Positions 33,581-44,663 are shown, counted from the first letter of the stretch. The stretch is DNA of 64,000 bases from Algibacter pacificus (GCF_008033385.1 NZ_VOGY01000008.1:62001-126000), one strand, 5' to 3'. Notes: generated by a model from the sequence alone, not told the origin. Numbers and translations: made by a program.

Positions 33581-34862
33581 AATAACCATATTTTGGTTCC
33601 GAAGAGATTTGAGATTGGATGATAACGCAGCCTTACATTTCGCATTAAAGTCTAGCGAAAATGTATTGCCTATTTTTATTTTTGATGATGATATTTTAGA
33701 GTCATTACCAAAAAACGATGCTAGAGTGACGTTTATACATCAAACCTTAGCGTCAATAAATAAAACCCTTTCTGAATTTGAATCTGGCCTGCTCATTAAA
33801 AAAGGAAAACCATTACAGGTTTGGAACCATTTACTTTCGGAATATTATATTGAACAAGTCTTTTTCAATAAAGATTACGAACCTTATGCTATTAAGCGCG
33901 ATCTTGAAGTTTCAGAATTACTGCAATCTTACGGTATTGAAGTCAAGTCCTTTAAAGATCAAGTTATTTTTGAAGAACACGATATTTTAAAAAACGATAA
34001 CACGCCTTATACCATATACACGCCGTTTAAAAACAAGTGGCTTAAAAAATTTGATGAACAGGTTGACCTTTTTAATTACCACATTGACACAGCCCATTTT
34101 TACAAACAAAAACACCCGTTTCCTTCATTAGAGAACATGGGGTTTACAACCAGTAACATCCGTGTAAAACCATACAATCTATCCGCTTTAAACAATTACG
34201 AGGACGTTAGAAATTTTCCTGCGCAAGACAAAACCTCATACCTTTCTCCGTATTTAAGATTCGGACTGGTAAGTACTCGGAAAATGATAAAACTTGCATT
34301 ACAAACCAATGCAGTATTTTTAAGCGAATTGATTTGGCGCGAATTTTTTATGCAAATCCTTTTTCATTTCCCAAAAGTGGTGACCCATAATTTTAAACAA
34401 AAATATGATGCCATTCCTTGGCGGAATAATGAACGTGAATTTAAAGCGTGGTGCGAAGGAAAAACAGGCTATCCCATGGTAGATGCCGGAATGCGCGAAT
34501 TAAACAAAACAGGTTATATGCACAATCGGGTACGCATGATTACCGCTGGCTTTTTATGCAAACATTTACTGATAGATTGGCGTTGGGGTGAAGCTTATTT
34601 TGCCGAAAAACTTTTAGACTACGACTTATCGGCAAACAACGGAAACTGGCAATGGGCTGCTGGAACAGGCTGTGATGCGGCCCCCTATTTTAGAGTTTTT
34701 AATCCTGCCGAGCAATTAAAGAAATTCGATAAAAATGCCGAATATATACGACAATGGGTTAAAGATTATGACGAACTATCATATCCTCAACCCATCGTTG
34801 AACATAAATTTGCACGCGAACGTGCTATTTCTACTTATAAAAAAGCGCTAAACTCATTTTAG
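33570..34862 (+). CDS. phrB: Cryptochrome/photolyase family, class I CPD photolyase
   Basis: A 430-residue FAD-dependent photolyase: N-terminal antenna-binding domain (IFWFRRDLRLDDNAALHFAL), then the FAD domain with SPYLRFGLVSTRKM, IWREFFMQ, GYPMVDAGMREL, GYMHNRVRMI and NWQWAAGTGCDAAPYFR. These are hallmarks of class I CPD photolyases rather than DASH cryptochromes. It repairs UV-induced pyrimidine dimers using blue light. It is the last gene of the carotenoid unit; the hairpin terminator starts inside its final codons. Confidence 0.95.
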   Translation: MKNKITIFWFRRDLRLDDNAALHFALKSSENVLPIFIFDDDILESLPKNDARVTFIHQTLASINKTLSEFESGLLIKKGKPLQVWNHLLSEYYIEQVFFNKDYEPYAIKRDLEVSELLQSYGIEVKSFKDQVIFEEHDILKNDNTPYTIYTPFKNKWLKKFDEQVDLFNYHIDTAHFYKQKHPFPSLENMGFTTSNIRVKPYNLSALNNYEDVRNFPAQDKTSYLSPYLRFGLVSTRKMIKLALQTNAVFLSELIWREFFMQILFHFPKVVTHNFKQKYDAIPWRNNEREFKAWCEGKTGYPMVDAGMRELNKTGYMHNRVRMITAGFLCKHLLIDWRWGEAYFAEKLLDYDLSANNGNWQWAAGTGCDAAPYFRVFNPAEQLKKFDKNAEYIRQWVKDYDELSYPQPIVEHKFARERAISTYKKALNSF

Positions 34863-34875
34863 TTTAACGCTTTTT
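34839..34875. terminator. Terminator of the carotenoid/photolyase unit
   Basis: Stem AAAAGCGcTAAACT / AGTTTAaCGCTTTT, whose left arm lies in the last codons of the photolyase. It serves the 12-gene unit and, in reverse, alaS. Confidence 0.85.
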
Positions 34876-34879
34876 CTAT

Positions 34880-37495
34880 TTACTCAATATAAGCTTTTGC
34901 GGCTTCTAATGCTTTAGCAATGCCATCTGGATTTTTACCTCCGGCAGTTGCAAAAAACGGTTGTCCGCCACCACCGCCTTGGATATGTTTACCAAGTTCG
35001 CGAACTACTAAACCTGCATTTAACCCTTTACTCGCTACTAATTCTTTAGAAATATAGCAAGATAATAAGGCTTTCCCTCCTTGCTCGGTGGCGAATAATA
35101 AAAATAAATCATCAAACTGACTTCCTAAATCGAAAGCCACATCTTTTAATCCAGCAGCATCTAAATCTAATTTTTTAGCTAAAAAACGAACGCCATTAAT
35201 TTCTGTTAATTCCGCTTTAAGCTCCCCTTTTATATTCTTAGCTTTATCTTTTAATAAACCTTCAATTTGTTTTTTAAGACTCGCATTTTCATCTTGTAAA
35301 TTCTGAAGTGCTTTTACAGGTTCTTTTACATTATTAAGCAAATCTTTCATTTCAAAATAAGCACGGTTATTTTGAAAATAAAAATCTTTTACAGCATCAT
35401 TTGTAATGGCTTCTATTCTTCTTATTCCGGCAGCAACCGCACCTTCAGAAACAATTTTAAAATGCCAAATATCTCCTGTATTTTTAACATGTGTTCCTCC
35501 ACAAAGTTCTATCGATTGTCCAAAACGAATAGCACGAACGGTATCGCCGTACTTTTCACCAAACAAACTCATAGCACCATCGGCAATCGCTTCTTCTTTG
35601 GGCACATTTCTTTTTTCAATTAAAGGTAATTTTCCACCAATTCTAGCATTTACAAAATTTTCAACATCTTGTAATTCTTCTGCTGTTAATTTTGAAAAAT
35701 GAGAAAAATCGAAACGTAAATATTTAGAATTTACAGCCGATCCTTTTTGTTCCACATGCGTTCCTAAAACCTCTCTTAAAGCTTGATGCAATAAGTGTGT
35801 TGCCGTATGATTACTTTCGGTTCTATGTCGTTGTTTAGCATCAACAACGGCCTTAAAACTATCGTGAATATGTTTTGGTAAATTTTTAGCAAAATGAATA
35901 ATCAAGTTGCTTTCTTTTTTAGTATTTAAAATATAAATAACATCTCCGCGGGCATCTTCCAAATAGCCTTTATCGCCAACCTGGCCGCCACCTTCTGCAT
36001 AAAACGGTGTAATATTAAACACCAACTGATACATTTCGCCGTCTTTTTTAGACACTACTTTTCTGTATCTAGTTAGTTTTACATTTGCTTCAAGCGTATC
36101 ATAACCTACAAACTCCTCCTCGGTATCGTCTCTTAAAACAACCCAATCATCGGTAGACATTTCACTGGCTGCACGCGAACGATTTTTTTGTTTTTGCAAT
36201 TCTTCATTAAAGCCTTTTTCATCTAATTTTAATCCTTTTTCAGAAAGAATAAGGGCGGTTAAATCTATTGGAAATCCATAAGTATCATACAATTCGAAAA
36301 CTTTTCCTCCTGTAACTGTATCTCCTTTTGTGGTTTCAACAATTCCATTTAATAATACTAAACCTTGATCTAAAGTTCTTAAAAACGACTGTTCTTCTTC
36401 TTTTATAACATTTTCAATCAGTTGTTTTTGCGCTTTTAATTCTGGGAAAGCTTCTCCCATTTTATCGCTTAAAACCTCAACCAATCTATAAATAAAAGGT
36501 TCTTTTTTATCTAAAAATGTAAAGCCGTAACGCACCGCACGACGTAAAATTCTTCGAATTACGTAACCCGCTCCGGTATTACTTGGCAACTGCCCATCGG
36601 CTATTGAAAACGCCACGGCACGAACGTGATCGGAAATCACACGAATAGCAACATCGACCTCTTTCTCTTTGTTGTAAGTTTTATTGGTTATGGTTTCAAT
36701 TTCTCGAATTATCGGTGTAAAAACATCGGTATCATAATTAGACTGCACGCCTTGTAAAACCATACAAAGACGCTCGAATCCCATACCGGTATCAATATGT
36801 TTGTCTGGTAAAGCTTCAAGGCTTCCGTTAGCTTTTCGGTTGTATTGCATGAAAACTAGGTTCCAAATTTCAACCACTTGCGGATGATCCATGTTTACTA
36901 AATCTTTCCCTGAAACTTTGGCTTTTTCTTCAGCAGAACGAATATCCACGTGTATTTCACTACATGGCCCACAGGGTCCTTGATCGCCCATTTCCCAGAA
37001 ATTATCTTTCTTATTACCTTTTAAAATGCGGTCTTCCGAGATGTACTGTTTCCAGAAATCGTAAGCTTCGGTATCCATGCCTAAATTATCGGCATCATCG
37101 CTACCCTCAAAAACAGTAACATATAAAATATCTTTATCGACACCATAAACTTCGGTTAAAAGTTCCCAAGCCCAAGCAATGGCTTCCTTTTTAAAATAAT
37201 CACCAAAACTCCAATTCCCAAGCATTTCAAACAAGGTATGATGATAAGTATCGTAACCAACTTCCTCTAAATCATTATGTTTTCCAGAAACACGCAAACA
37301 TTTTTGTGTATCGGCAATTCTATTATTTTTTGGTTGGGCATTTCCTAAAAAATACTCTTTAAAAGGCGCCATCCCAGCATTTACAAACATTAGGGTTGGA
37401 TCATCTTTTAAAACCATGGGCGCCGATGGCACGATACTGTGCTTTTTTTCTTCAAAAAAACTTAAAAACTTAGCGCGAATCTCTTGAGACTTCAT
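34880..37495 (-). CDS. alaS: Alanyl-tRNA synthetase
   Basis: Class II synthetase of 871 residues. The catalytic domain is N-terminal ([28 protein letters not shown]), the editing domain has [11 protein letters not shown] and [12 protein letters not shown], and the C-Ala domain ends in [16 protein letters not shown]. The start is placed at this conserved ATG; the in-frame 22-residue extension upstream is nonconserved and AT-rich. It is monocistronic and convergent with the photolyase gene. Confidence 0.97.
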   Translation of the reverse strand: MKSQEIRAKFLSFFEEKKHSIVPSAPMVLKDDPTLMFVNAGMAPFKEYFLGNAQPKNNRIADTQKCLRVSGKHNDLEEVGYDTYHHTLFEMLGNWSFGDYFKKEAIAWAWELLTEVYGVDKDILYVTVFEGSDDADNLGMDTEAYDFWKQYISEDRILKGNKKDNFWEMGDQGPCGPCSEIHVDIRSAEEKAKVSGKDLVNMDHPQVVEIWNLVFMQYNRKANGSLEALPDKHIDTGMGFERLCMVLQGVQSNYDTDVFTPIIREIETITNKTYNKEKEVDVAIRVISDHVRAVAFSIADGQLPSNTGAGYVIRRILRRAVRYGFTFLDKKEPFIYRLVEVLSDKMGEAFPELKAQKQLIENVIKEEEQSFLRTLDQGLVLLNGIVETTKGDTVTGGKVFELYDTYGFPIDLTALILSEKGLKLDEKGFNEELQKQKNRSRAASEMSTDDWVVLRDDTEEEFVGYDTLEANVKLTRYRKVVSKKDGEMYQLVFNITPFYAEGGGQVGDKGYLEDARGDVIYILNTKKESNLIIHFAKNLPKHIHDSFKAVVDAKQRHRTESNHTATHLLHQALREVLGTHVEQKGSAVNSKYLRFDFSHFSKLTAEELQDVENFVNARIGGKLPLIEKRNVPKEEAIADGAMSLFGEKYGDTVRAIRFGQSIELCGGTHVKNTGDIWHFKIVSEGAVAAGIRRIEAITNDAVKDFYFQNNRAYFEMKDLLNNVKEPVKALQNLQDENASLKKQIEGLLKDKAKNIKGELKAELTEINGVRFLAKKLDLDAAGLKDVAFDLGSQFDDLFLLFATEQGGKALLSCYISKELVASKGLNAGLVVRELGKHIQGGGGGQPFFATAGGKNPDGIAKALEAAKAYIE

Positions 37496-37691
37496 ATATA
37501 AATTATTCTCTTTTCTGTTATTATCAATTAATTGCAAAACAATTTTTATCTTTACTATCAAATTTTGAATTTACAAGACTAATCATTTACCTTTCTTTTA
37601 ATAATAAATGATTAGTTTTGTTCGTTTTGCTTTCAATATTTAAGTGTAAAAACTAAAAATTGTACAACGCAAAAATAGTATAAAATTAGTA

Positions 37692-38663
37692 ATGAGTAAG
37701 GTAAAATATTATTACGATTCCGAATCACTTTCATACAGAAAGATAGAGCGCAAAAAAAGTACAGCATTTAAGTACGCTTTTATGTTTATTTTGGCTTCTG
37801 CGCTTTTTGGTTTTCTATTTGTTTTTATAGGAAGTCAATATATCGCATCGCCAAAAGAACGCACTCTAGCCAGAGAATTACACAACATGCAATTGCAGTA
37901 TGAATTGCTAAATAAAAAAATGGAGGAAGCTGAAAACGTTTTGGCTAATGTTGCCGATAGAGATAATAATATCTATCGGGTTTATTTTGAAGCCAACCCT
38001 ATTCCGGAAGGCCAAAGAAGAGCTGGTTTTGGAGGAATTAACCGCTATAAAAGTTTGGAAGGTTTTGATAATTCTAAATTAATTATTGAAAGTAATAAAC
38101 GTTTAGATATTATACAAAAGCAAATAGTTGTACAATCTAAATCGCTCGACGAAATTACGGTACTTGCTAAAGAAAAAGAAAGCTTACTAGCTGCCATTCC
38201 CGCTATTCAACCTGTTAACAATAAAGACTTAACACGTATGGCATCGGGTTTTGGCATGCGTTCAGACCCTTTTACTAAAGTAAGAAAAATGCACTGGGGT
38301 ATGGATTTTACTGCACCTCGAGGCACACCAATTTACGCTACCGGCGATGGTGTTGTGGTTCGTGCCGATTCACGTTCTACAGGGTACGGAAACCACATTA
38401 GAATAGATCACGGTTTTGGTTACATTAGCCTTTATGCTCATTTATATAAATATAATGTAAGAAAAAACCAAAAAGTAAAACGCGGTGATTTAATTGGCTT
38501 TGTAGGTAGCACTGGCCGGTCTCAAGCTCCACATTTACATTATGAAATTTTTAAAGACGGCCAACGTATTAACCCCATGAATTTCTATTACGGCAGTTTA
38601 ACTGCTGAAGAATATAGTGAGCTGTTAGAACACGCTTCACTAGAAAATCAATCTTTAGATTAA
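37692..38663 (+). CDS. M23 family peptidase, membrane-anchored
   Basis: A 323-residue cell-wall endopeptidase. A membrane anchor (about 26-48) is followed by a coiled coil (ERTLARELHNMQLQYELLNKKMEEAEN) and the LytM domain: the metal ligands are seen in MHWGMDFTA and HLHYEIF, with GFGMRSDPF and GYGNHIRIDHG. The length and layout are those of M23 proteins with an N-terminal coiled coil, commonly acting in the periplasm. It overlaps the small MerR gene by one base. Confidence 0.93.
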   Translation: MSKVKYYYDSESLSYRKIERKKSTAFKYAFMFILASALFGFLFVFIGSQYIASPKERTLARELHNMQLQYELLNKKMEEAENVLANVADRDNNIYRVYFEANPIPEGQRRAGFGGINRYKSLEGFDNSKLIIESNKRLDIIQKQIVVQSKSLDEITVLAKEKESLLAAIPAIQPVNNKDLTRMASGFGMRSDPFTKVRKMHWGMDFTAPRGTPIYATGDGVVVRADSRSTGYGNHIRIDHGFGYISLYAHLYKYNVRKNQKVKRGDLIGFVGSTGRSQAPHLHYEIFKDGQRINPMNFYYGSLTAEEYSELLEHASLENQSLD

Positions 38664-38992
38664 TGCATATAGATTTACCAGAAAAACGATATTATGCTAT
38701 TGGAGAAGTTGCCAAAGCCTTTGGAGTAAACGCCTCTTTAATCCGTTTTTGGGAAAAAGAATTCCATGTGCTTAAACCCAAAAAAAACGCCAAAGGTAAT
38801 CGAAAATTTACGCCCGAAGATATTAAAAACCTAAAGCTCATTTATCATTTGGTAAAAGAACGTGGTTATACTTTAGACGGTGCAAAAACACATCTAAAAG
38901 AAAAAGATAAAGCCGCACTTAACAACTTTGAAATTATCGATACTTTAGAAAACATAAAAGCCCAACTTCTAAATATAAAAACACATTTATAA
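38663..38992 (+). CDS. Small MerR-family regulator
   Basis: A 109-residue MerR-type DNA-binding protein: YYAIGEVAKAFGVNASLIRFWEKEF is the helix-turn-helix and GNRKFTPEDIKNLKLIYHLV the second part. There is no C-terminal sensor, only a helical tail, so signal sensing is not obvious. It begins at the last base of the M23 stop codon, a conserved pairing in flavobacteria. It is not the carotenoid regulator. Confidence 0.92.
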   Translation: MHIDLPEKRYYAIGEVAKAFGVNASLIRFWEKEFHVLKPKKNAKGNRKFTPEDIKNLKLIYHLVKERGYTLDGAKTHLKEKDKAALNNFEIIDTLENIKAQLLNIKTHL

Positions 38993-39102
38993 GACAATTA
39001 AACTTATTATAAATTTAGAGCATTAATTTTTTAAAAAACAAGTAACTTTTTGGCAAATGATGAGTCTTATATTATTAAACATTAAAACATAAATATTTTA
39101 TC

Positions 39103-39696
39103 ATGAAAAAATTTTTACCACTAATCATAATCGGCGTTGTTGTATTCGGACTTATAAAATGGGGAATTGGAATACACAACACTATAATAGAAAAAGAAGG
39201 TGTAGCTCAAGCGCAATGGGCCAATGTTGAAAGCTCGTACCAACGTCGTGCAGATTTAATACCTAACTTAGTATCTACAGTAAAAGGTTATGCTGCCCAC
39301 GAAAAAGAAACCCTAGAAGGCGTTATTAATGCACGTGCTGCCGCAACAAAACCAGAAATAAATATAGGAGATGGCCCATTAACAGCAGAAAAAATGGCCG
39401 CGTTTCAAAAAGCACAACAAGGTTTAAGTAGCGCATTATCTCGTCTTTTGGTTACGGTTGAAAAATATCCCGACTTAAAAGCAAATCAGAATTTTTTAGA
39501 ACTACAATCTCAACTTGAAGGTACAGAAAACCGCATTAACGTAGAACGTAACCGCTTTAACGATTTAGCAGGAAAATACAACATCTTCATTAAACAAATA
39601 CCAACCAATTTTATAGCAAGTTTTGGTGGGTTTGAAGGAATGTCGCTATACAAATCGGATGCAGGAAGTGAAAACGCTCCAAAAGTTGAATTTTAA
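39103..39696 (+). CDS. lemA: LemA family protein
   Basis: A 197-residue protein with an N-terminal membrane segment (PLIIIGVVVFGLIKWGIGI) and the helical LemA signature: VESSYQRRADLIPNLVSTVKGYA, ARAAATK, SALSRLLVTVEKYPDLKANQNFLELQ and NRFNDLAGKYN. The role is uncertain; it is commonly linked with TPM-domain proteins, as here. It overlaps the following gene by one base. Confidence 0.95.
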   Translation: MKKFLPLIIIGVVVFGLIKWGIGIHNTIIEKEGVAQAQWANVESSYQRRADLIPNLVSTVKGYAAHEKETLEGVINARAAATKPEINIGDGPLTAEKMAAFQKAQQGLSSALSRLLVTVEKYPDLKANQNFLELQSQLEGTENRINVERNRFNDLAGKYNIFIKQIPTNFIASFGGFEGMSLYKSDAGSENAPKVEF

Positions 39697-40136
39697 TGTC
39701 TAAAGTTGAAGACTTTTTAACAAGCGAAGAAGAGCAAGAGATTGTTGAAGCGATTCGTTTATCCGAATTAAACACATCTGGCGAAATACGAGTTCATATT
39801 GAAAACTCGGCTAATGGCGATGCCACACATCGTGCTTTAGAGGTGTTTCATTATTTAAAAATGGACAATACCAAGCTTCAAAACGGTGTGCTCATTTATG
39901 TAGCTATAAATGACAAAGCTTTTGTTATTTATGGAGATGAAGGCATTAATAAAGTGGTTCCCGAAAATTTTTGGGATAGCACTAAAGATGCTATGCAAAC
40001 GCAATTTAAATTAGGTAAATTTAAACAAGGTATTATTGAAGGTATCCTAAAAGCAGGTGAACAATTAGCAACATTTTTCCCTTGGAAACAGGATGATATT
40101 GATGAATTATCTAACGAAATTTCAAAAGGTGAGTAA
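39696..40136 (+). CDS. TPM-domain protein, short form
   Basis: A 146-residue protein with a TPM fold (LTSEEEQEIVEAIRLSELNTSGEIRVHI; NGVLIYVAINDKAFVIYGDEGINKVVPENFW). There is no signal peptide or membrane segment, so it may be cytoplasmic or peripherally bound. It starts at the last base of the lemA stop codon. It is followed by a second TPM gene after 46 bases. Confidence 0.9.
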   Translation: MSKVEDFLTSEEEQEIVEAIRLSELNTSGEIRVHIENSANGDATHRALEVFHYLKMDNTKLQNGVLIYVAINDKAFVIYGDEGINKVVPENFWDSTKDAMQTQFKLGKFKQGIIEGILKAGEQLATFFPWKQDDIDELSNEISKGE

Positions 40137-40182
40137 CACAAATATGACATACTCAACATTCAATAATAAGGTAACATTTAAG

Positions 40183-40989
40183 ATGAAAAGCACCTTTTTC
40201 ATACCTTTAATTGTTGCTTTATTATCTTTTAGTTTTTCATTTGCACAATTTGAAATTCCTAAAACTCCAGATTTTCAAACCAGTGTTTACGACTACTATA
40301 ACCTTTTAAGTGCGTCTCAAAAAAAGAGTTTAGAAGCTAAACTTGTAAAATATTCCGATACGACTTCCACCCAAATTGTTGTGGCTATTATTGCATCTAC
40401 CGAAGGAGAAAACATCAACTTTTTAGGTGCTAAATGGGGACAAGCTTGGGGTATTGGTCAAGAAAATAAAGATAACGGTGTTCTTATTTTATTAGCTCGA
40501 GACGATAGGCGTATAGCTATTAATACTGGTTATGGTGTAGAACATTTACTAACCGATGCACTAGCTAATAGAATTATTAATCAAGACATAATTCCTTATT
40601 TTAAACAAAACGATTATTACGGTGGATTAAACCGTGGTGCCGATGTTATTTTTGAAGTTTTAAAAGGCGAATATAAAGGCACAAGACAAACCTCTAACCA
40701 AGATGGATTTCCTCCGGGGTTTATAGTCATCCTCATTTTTATTTTCATCATCATTATGCTTTCAATATCTAAAAATAAGCGTGGCGGTGGCGGAAATAAT
40801 GGTGGACATAGGTCATCAGGATCTGGTTTACTCGAAGCCATTATTTTAAGTAATTTAGGTCGAGGAAATTATAGCGGAGGCTCTGGGTTTGGGGGAAGCT
40901 CGGGCGGCGGCTTTAGCGGAGGCGGCGGCTTCGGTGGAGGTTTCGGCGGCGGCGGCTTTGGTGGCGGCGGCGCTTCTGGAGGCTGGTAA
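40183..40989 (+). CDS. TPM-domain membrane protein with Gly-rich tail
   Basis: A 268-residue protein with a signal peptide (MKSTFFIPLIVALLSFSFSFAQ), a TPM domain (about 30-165; VYDYYNLLSASQKKSLEAKLVKYS, NGVLILLARDDRRIAINTGYGVEHLLTDALANRI), a membrane segment (PGFIVILIFIFIIIMLSIS) and a C-terminus that is almost only Gly, Ser and Phe. The start is the ATG before the signal peptide. It likely works with LemA in the envelope. A hairpin terminator follows. Confidence 0.93.
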   Translation: MKSTFFIPLIVALLSFSFSFAQFEIPKTPDFQTSVYDYYNLLSASQKKSLEAKLVKYSDTTSTQIVVAIIASTEGENINFLGAKWGQAWGIGQENKDNGVLILLARDDRRIAINTGYGVEHLLTDALANRIINQDIIPYFKQNDYYGGLNRGADVIFEVLKGEYKGTRQTSNQDGFPPGFIVILIFIFIIIMLSISKNKRGGGGNNGGHRSSGSGLLEAIILSNLGRGNYSGGSGFGGSSGGGFSGGGGFGGGFGGGGFGGGGASGGW

Positions 40990-41000
40990 AAATATCTTAT

Positions 41001-41033
41001 AAAAAAAGGAGGAATTAATAATTCCTCCTTTTT
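41001..41033. terminator. Bidirectional terminator
   Basis: Perfect 14-bp stem AAAAAGGAGGAATT / AATTCCTCCTTTTT between the convergent TPM and M3 peptidase genes. Confidence 0.9.
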
Positions 41034-41062
41034 CATTTCTTATAAAACAATTCGGTTATGTA

Positions 41063-43183
41063 TTAAAATCCCGCGTTATTGATATACGCTTCGACTTCCA
41101 TATCATGTCCAACAAAATCGGTAAAGGCTTTATTTAAGTCGACACTATTACCGACAGACAATATATATTTTCTAAAACGTTCTCCATTTTCACGATTCAT
41201 TCCTCCATGGGCTTTAATCCAATCGTAAGTATTATAATCTAATGTTTTACTCCAGGTGTAAGCGTAATATCCAGCTGCATATCCTCCTCCCCAAACATGG
41301 GCGAAATAGGGCGTATGGTATCTAGGCGGCACTTCATTTACCAATAAACCGTTTTTAGAAAGTGCTTCATTTTCAAACTCTAATACTGGTTTAAAATCAG
41401 CTTCATTCTCAACTGTATGCCACATCATATCGATTACGGATGCCGCTAATAATTCTGTAACATCATAACCGCTATTAAAAGTGCTTGCTTTCATAATTTT
41501 ATCAATTAAAGCTTGCGGAATTGCTTCTTTAGTTTTGTAATGTATGGCATAGTTTTTTAAAATCGCAGGCTCTAAAGCAGCGTGCTCATTTATCTGTGAA
41601 GGAAATTCAACATAATCCCTAGGCACATTGGTTCCCGATAAAGATACATATTGCTGATTTGCAAACAAACCATGCAAGGTATGCCCAAACTCATGAAACA
41701 TGGTGGTCACATTATCAAAACTAATTAACGATGGATGTCCTGCTGTTGGTTTTATGTAATTAAATACGTTAACTATTACTGGTTTTTGCTTTAAATAATG
41801 CGATTGATCTACAAAATTATTCATCCAAGCACCGCCTCTTTTTTCGTCTCTAGTGTAAAAATCTAAATAGTAAAGTGCCATGCTAGATCCATCTTTATCA
41901 AAAACTTCATAAGTAATAACATCTGGATGATAAACAGGTAAATCTGTGCGTTTTTTAAACGTAATACCGTACATCTGCTCTGCAGCATAAAATACACCAT
42001 TCTCTAAAACTGAATTTAACTCAAAATAAGGTTCTAGTTCTTTTTGATCCAAATCGTATTTGGCTTTTTTAACTTGCTCGGCATAAAAATTCCAATCCCA
42101 TGGCTCTAATTTAAATCCGCCATTTTGAGCATCAATTATACGTTGAATATTGGCAGCTTCTTTATTTGCTTTTCCAACCGATGCCTTCCCGAGTTCTGCT
42201 AATAAATCTAAAGCACGCTCTGGGGTTTTAGCCATTTGATTTTGCAAATTCCATTCTGCATAGTTTTTTTTACCCATTAATTGCGCTTTTTGCATACGCA
42301 AAAGAGCAATCTCTTTAATAATTTTTCTTGTATCGGCGTCATTATTTTTTTCAGATCTTAACCAAGACGCTTTAAATAATTGCTTTCTAGTTTCTCTATT
42401 TTTCAAAACGGCCAACAAAGGTTGTTGGGTGGTGTTAGATAAGCCTAACAAAAATTTACCATCGTGCCCTGCTTCTTTTGCTTTTGCTTTTGCTCTGTTA
42501 ATATCATCGGCACTTAAACCATCTAATTCAGCTTCAGTATCTACTAATAACGCGCCATCTTTACGTGCTTTTAATAATCTGCTACTAAACTCGGTGCTTA
42601 ACACAGAAAGTTTTTTGTTAATATCCATCATCTTGGCTTTATCATCGCTAGACAAACTAGCTCCAGCCATTTCAAATTTCTTTAAATAATAATCGACCAA
42701 CTTGACATCTTCTCCTTTTAAAGTAGAAATATCTAAAGATTTGATACGATTGTAAATTTTAGAATTAAGATATATTTTATCGGAATGCGCAGAAAATATT
42801 GGTGCATATTCCTTTTCTATTGCTTGAAGCTTTGGATTTGTATTAGATCCGGTAAGATTATAAAATACACTTTTTGCTCTGCCTAAAACCTCACCACTTA
42901 GTTCTAAGGCTAATACAGTGTTTTCAAATGTTGGGGCATCGGTATTGTTTGTAATAGCATCAATTTCAATATTGTGCTGTTTTAAACCTTCTTTAAAGGC
43001 AGGAACAAAATCGTCATCTTTTATTTTATCAAAAGGGGGCGTTTGATATTGTAATGTGCTTTTTTGCACTAGAGGGTTGTCTATTTTATTCATTTTTTCT
43101 TTGGTATTTGAAGTACATGAAAACAAGACGACATTAACCATTATTAAATAAATAGCACGTTTTTTTGTAAGGCAATTTTTCAT
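41063..43183 (-). CDS. M3 family oligopeptidase lipoprotein (peptidyl-dipeptidase Dcp-like)
   Basis: A 706-residue metallopeptidase with a lipoprotein signal ending in LFSC. The zinc site is TTMFHEFGHTLHGLF (HExxH); the third ligand is a Glu downstream, in the stretch YVEFPSQINEH. The C-terminal signature GGYAAGYYAYTWSKTLDYNTYDW is typical of Dcp and oligopeptidase A. It probably trims peptides in the periplasm or at the outer face of a membrane. It stands alone between terminators and der. Confidence 0.95.
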   Translation of the reverse strand: MKNCLTKKRAIYLIMVNVVLFSCTSNTKEKMNKIDNPLVQKSTLQYQTPPFDKIKDDDFVPAFKEGLKQHNIEIDAITNNTDAPTFENTVLALELSGEVLGRAKSVFYNLTGSNTNPKLQAIEKEYAPIFSAHSDKIYLNSKIYNRIKSLDISTLKGEDVKLVDYYLKKFEMAGASLSSDDKAKMMDINKKLSVLSTEFSSRLLKARKDGALLVDTEAELDGLSADDINRAKAKAKEAGHDGKFLLGLSNTTQQPLLAVLKNRETRKQLFKASWLRSEKNNDADTRKIIKEIALLRMQKAQLMGKKNYAEWNLQNQMAKTPERALDLLAELGKASVGKANKEAANIQRIIDAQNGGFKLEPWDWNFYAEQVKKAKYDLDQKELEPYFELNSVLENGVFYAAEQMYGITFKKRTDLPVYHPDVITYEVFDKDGSSMALYYLDFYTRDEKRGGAWMNNFVDQSHYLKQKPVIVNVFNYIKPTAGHPSLISFDNVTTMFHEFGHTLHGLFANQQYVSLSGTNVPRDYVEFPSQINEHAALEPAILKNYAIHYKTKEAIPQALIDKIMKASTFNSGYDVTELLAASVIDMMWHTVENEADFKPVLEFENEALSKNGLLVNEVPPRYHTPYFAHVWGGGYAAGYYAYTWSKTLDYNTYDWIKAHGGMNRENGERFRKYILSVGNSVDLNKAFTDFVGHDMEVEAYINNAGF

Positions 43184-43260
43184 TGTAATTAGATTAAGTT
43201 ATGAACATATAAAAATACATAACTTAATCTAAAAACACCATTGAAATAAGAATTTCTAGT

Positions 43261-44565
43261 TTACTTTTTACGCATGTACACACTAATAGGCACGCCTTTA
43301 AAATCGAACTGCTCACGTAGTTTGTTTTCCAGAAAACGTTTGTAAGGTTCTTTTACATATTGTGGTAAATTACAGAAAAACGCAAATTGCGGTTGCGGCG
43401 TAGGCAACTGCATAATATACTTAATCTTAACAAATTTAGCTTTATACGCCGGTGGTGGATAGTTTTCTATAATTGGTAAAAACACCTCGTTAAGTTTACT
43501 TGTTTTTATTTTTTTAGATCGGTTTTTATAAACCTCAACAGCGGTTTCAATCGCTTTAAAAATACGTTGTTTGGTTAATGCTGATATAAAAACAATAGGC
43601 ACATCTGTAAAGGGCTCCATTTGTTTTTTTAGAGCACGCTCGTACTCTTTCATAGACTTATGATCCTTCTCTACTAAATCCCATTTATTGACAAGAACAA
43701 CAATCCCTTTTCTATTTCGTTCTGCTAACCAAAAAATATTTTGTACTTGTCCGTCAAAACCACGAGTTGCATCTAAAACCACCAAGCACACATCCGAGTG
43801 TTCTATAGCACGAACAGAACGCATTACCGAGTAAAATTCTAAATCTTCTTTTACCTTAGATTTGCGTCTAATTCCGGCAGTATCAACTAAATTAAATTCA
43901 AATCCAAAACGGTTATATTTGGTATCAATAGAATCACGGGTCGTGCCTGCAATATCTGTAACAATATAGCGCTCCTCGCCAATTAAAGCATTTATAAAAG
44001 ATGACTTCCCTGCGTTTGGACGGCCAACTACCGCAAAACGTGGTAACGCTTCTTCTACAACCTCCTCTTTTTCAGGTAAAGCTTCAACTAAAGCATCCAA
44101 CAAATCTCCTGTTCCGCTACCATTAATACTCGCAATAGTATAATATTCACCTAAACCTAAAGCATAAAACTCTACAGCATCTTCCGCACGTTTTCCGTTA
44201 TCTACCTTATTTACAACTAGAAAAACAGGCTTGCTTACTTTTCTAAGTAAATTTGCAACATCTTCATCCATTCCTGTTACACCAGCTTCAACATCTACCA
44301 TAAAAATAATGGCATCGGCTTCTTCTATTGCTAATTCAACTTGTTTATCGATTTCTGCTTCAAACACATCATCACTTCCTAAAACGTATCCACCGGTATC
44401 AATTAACGAGAATTCTTTGCCATTCCAATCACTTTTCCCGTAATGACGGTCTCTTGTTACCCCACTAACGGCATCTACAATAGCCTCACGACGTTGTATT
44501 AAACGATTAAAAAAAGTTGATTTACCAACATTTGGTCTTCCTACTATTGCTACTATATTACTCAT
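43261..44565 (-). CDS. der: GTPase Der (EngA)
   Basis: Ribosome-assembly GTPase of 434 residues with two tandem G domains and a KH-like C-terminus. P-loops are [14 protein letters not shown] and [14 protein letters not shown], and switch/G3 motifs DTGGY and DTAGI. It acts in 50S subunit maturation. It is monocistronic and lies upstream of an unknown membrane protein of opposite orientation and near era. Confidence 0.98.
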   Translation of the reverse strand: MSNIVAIVGRPNVGKSTFFNRLIQRREAIVDAVSGVTRDRHYGKSDWNGKEFSLIDTGGYVLGSDDVFEAEIDKQVELAIEEADAIIFMVDVEAGVTGMDEDVANLLRKVSKPVFLVVNKVDNGKRAEDAVEFYALGLGEYYTIASINGSGTGDLLDALVEALPEKEEVVEEALPRFAVVGRPNAGKSSFINALIGEERYIVTDIAGTTRDSIDTKYNRFGFEFNLVDTAGIRRKSKVKEDLEFYSVMRSVRAIEHSDVCLVVLDATRGFDGQVQNIFWLAERNRKGIVVLVNKWDLVEKDHKSMKEYERALKKQMEPFTDVPIVFISALTKQRIFKAIETAVEVYKNRSKKIKTSKLNEVFLPIIENYPPPAYKAKFVKIKYIMQLPTPQPQFAFFCNLPQYVKEPYKRFLENKLREQFDFKGVPISVYMRKK

Positions 44566-44663
44566 ATTTTTTGTTTTTATGCATTACATATCCTGCAAGC
44601 GGCTGCAAAGATAGTGTTTAGTTCAATAGAAATGAGTATTTTACTCCCGCTAATGAATTTATT

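Noticed and set aside
38663-38992. Second MerR gene considered as part of the light regulon
   Set aside because: It lacks a B12 domain, is joined to an M23 peptidase gene and has no TTTGTTnAACAAA site upstream.
41063-43183. M3 peptidase considered as thimet oligopeptidase in the cytoplasm
   Set aside because: A clear lipobox (LFSC) places it outside the cytoplasm; the Dcp-like assignment is kept.
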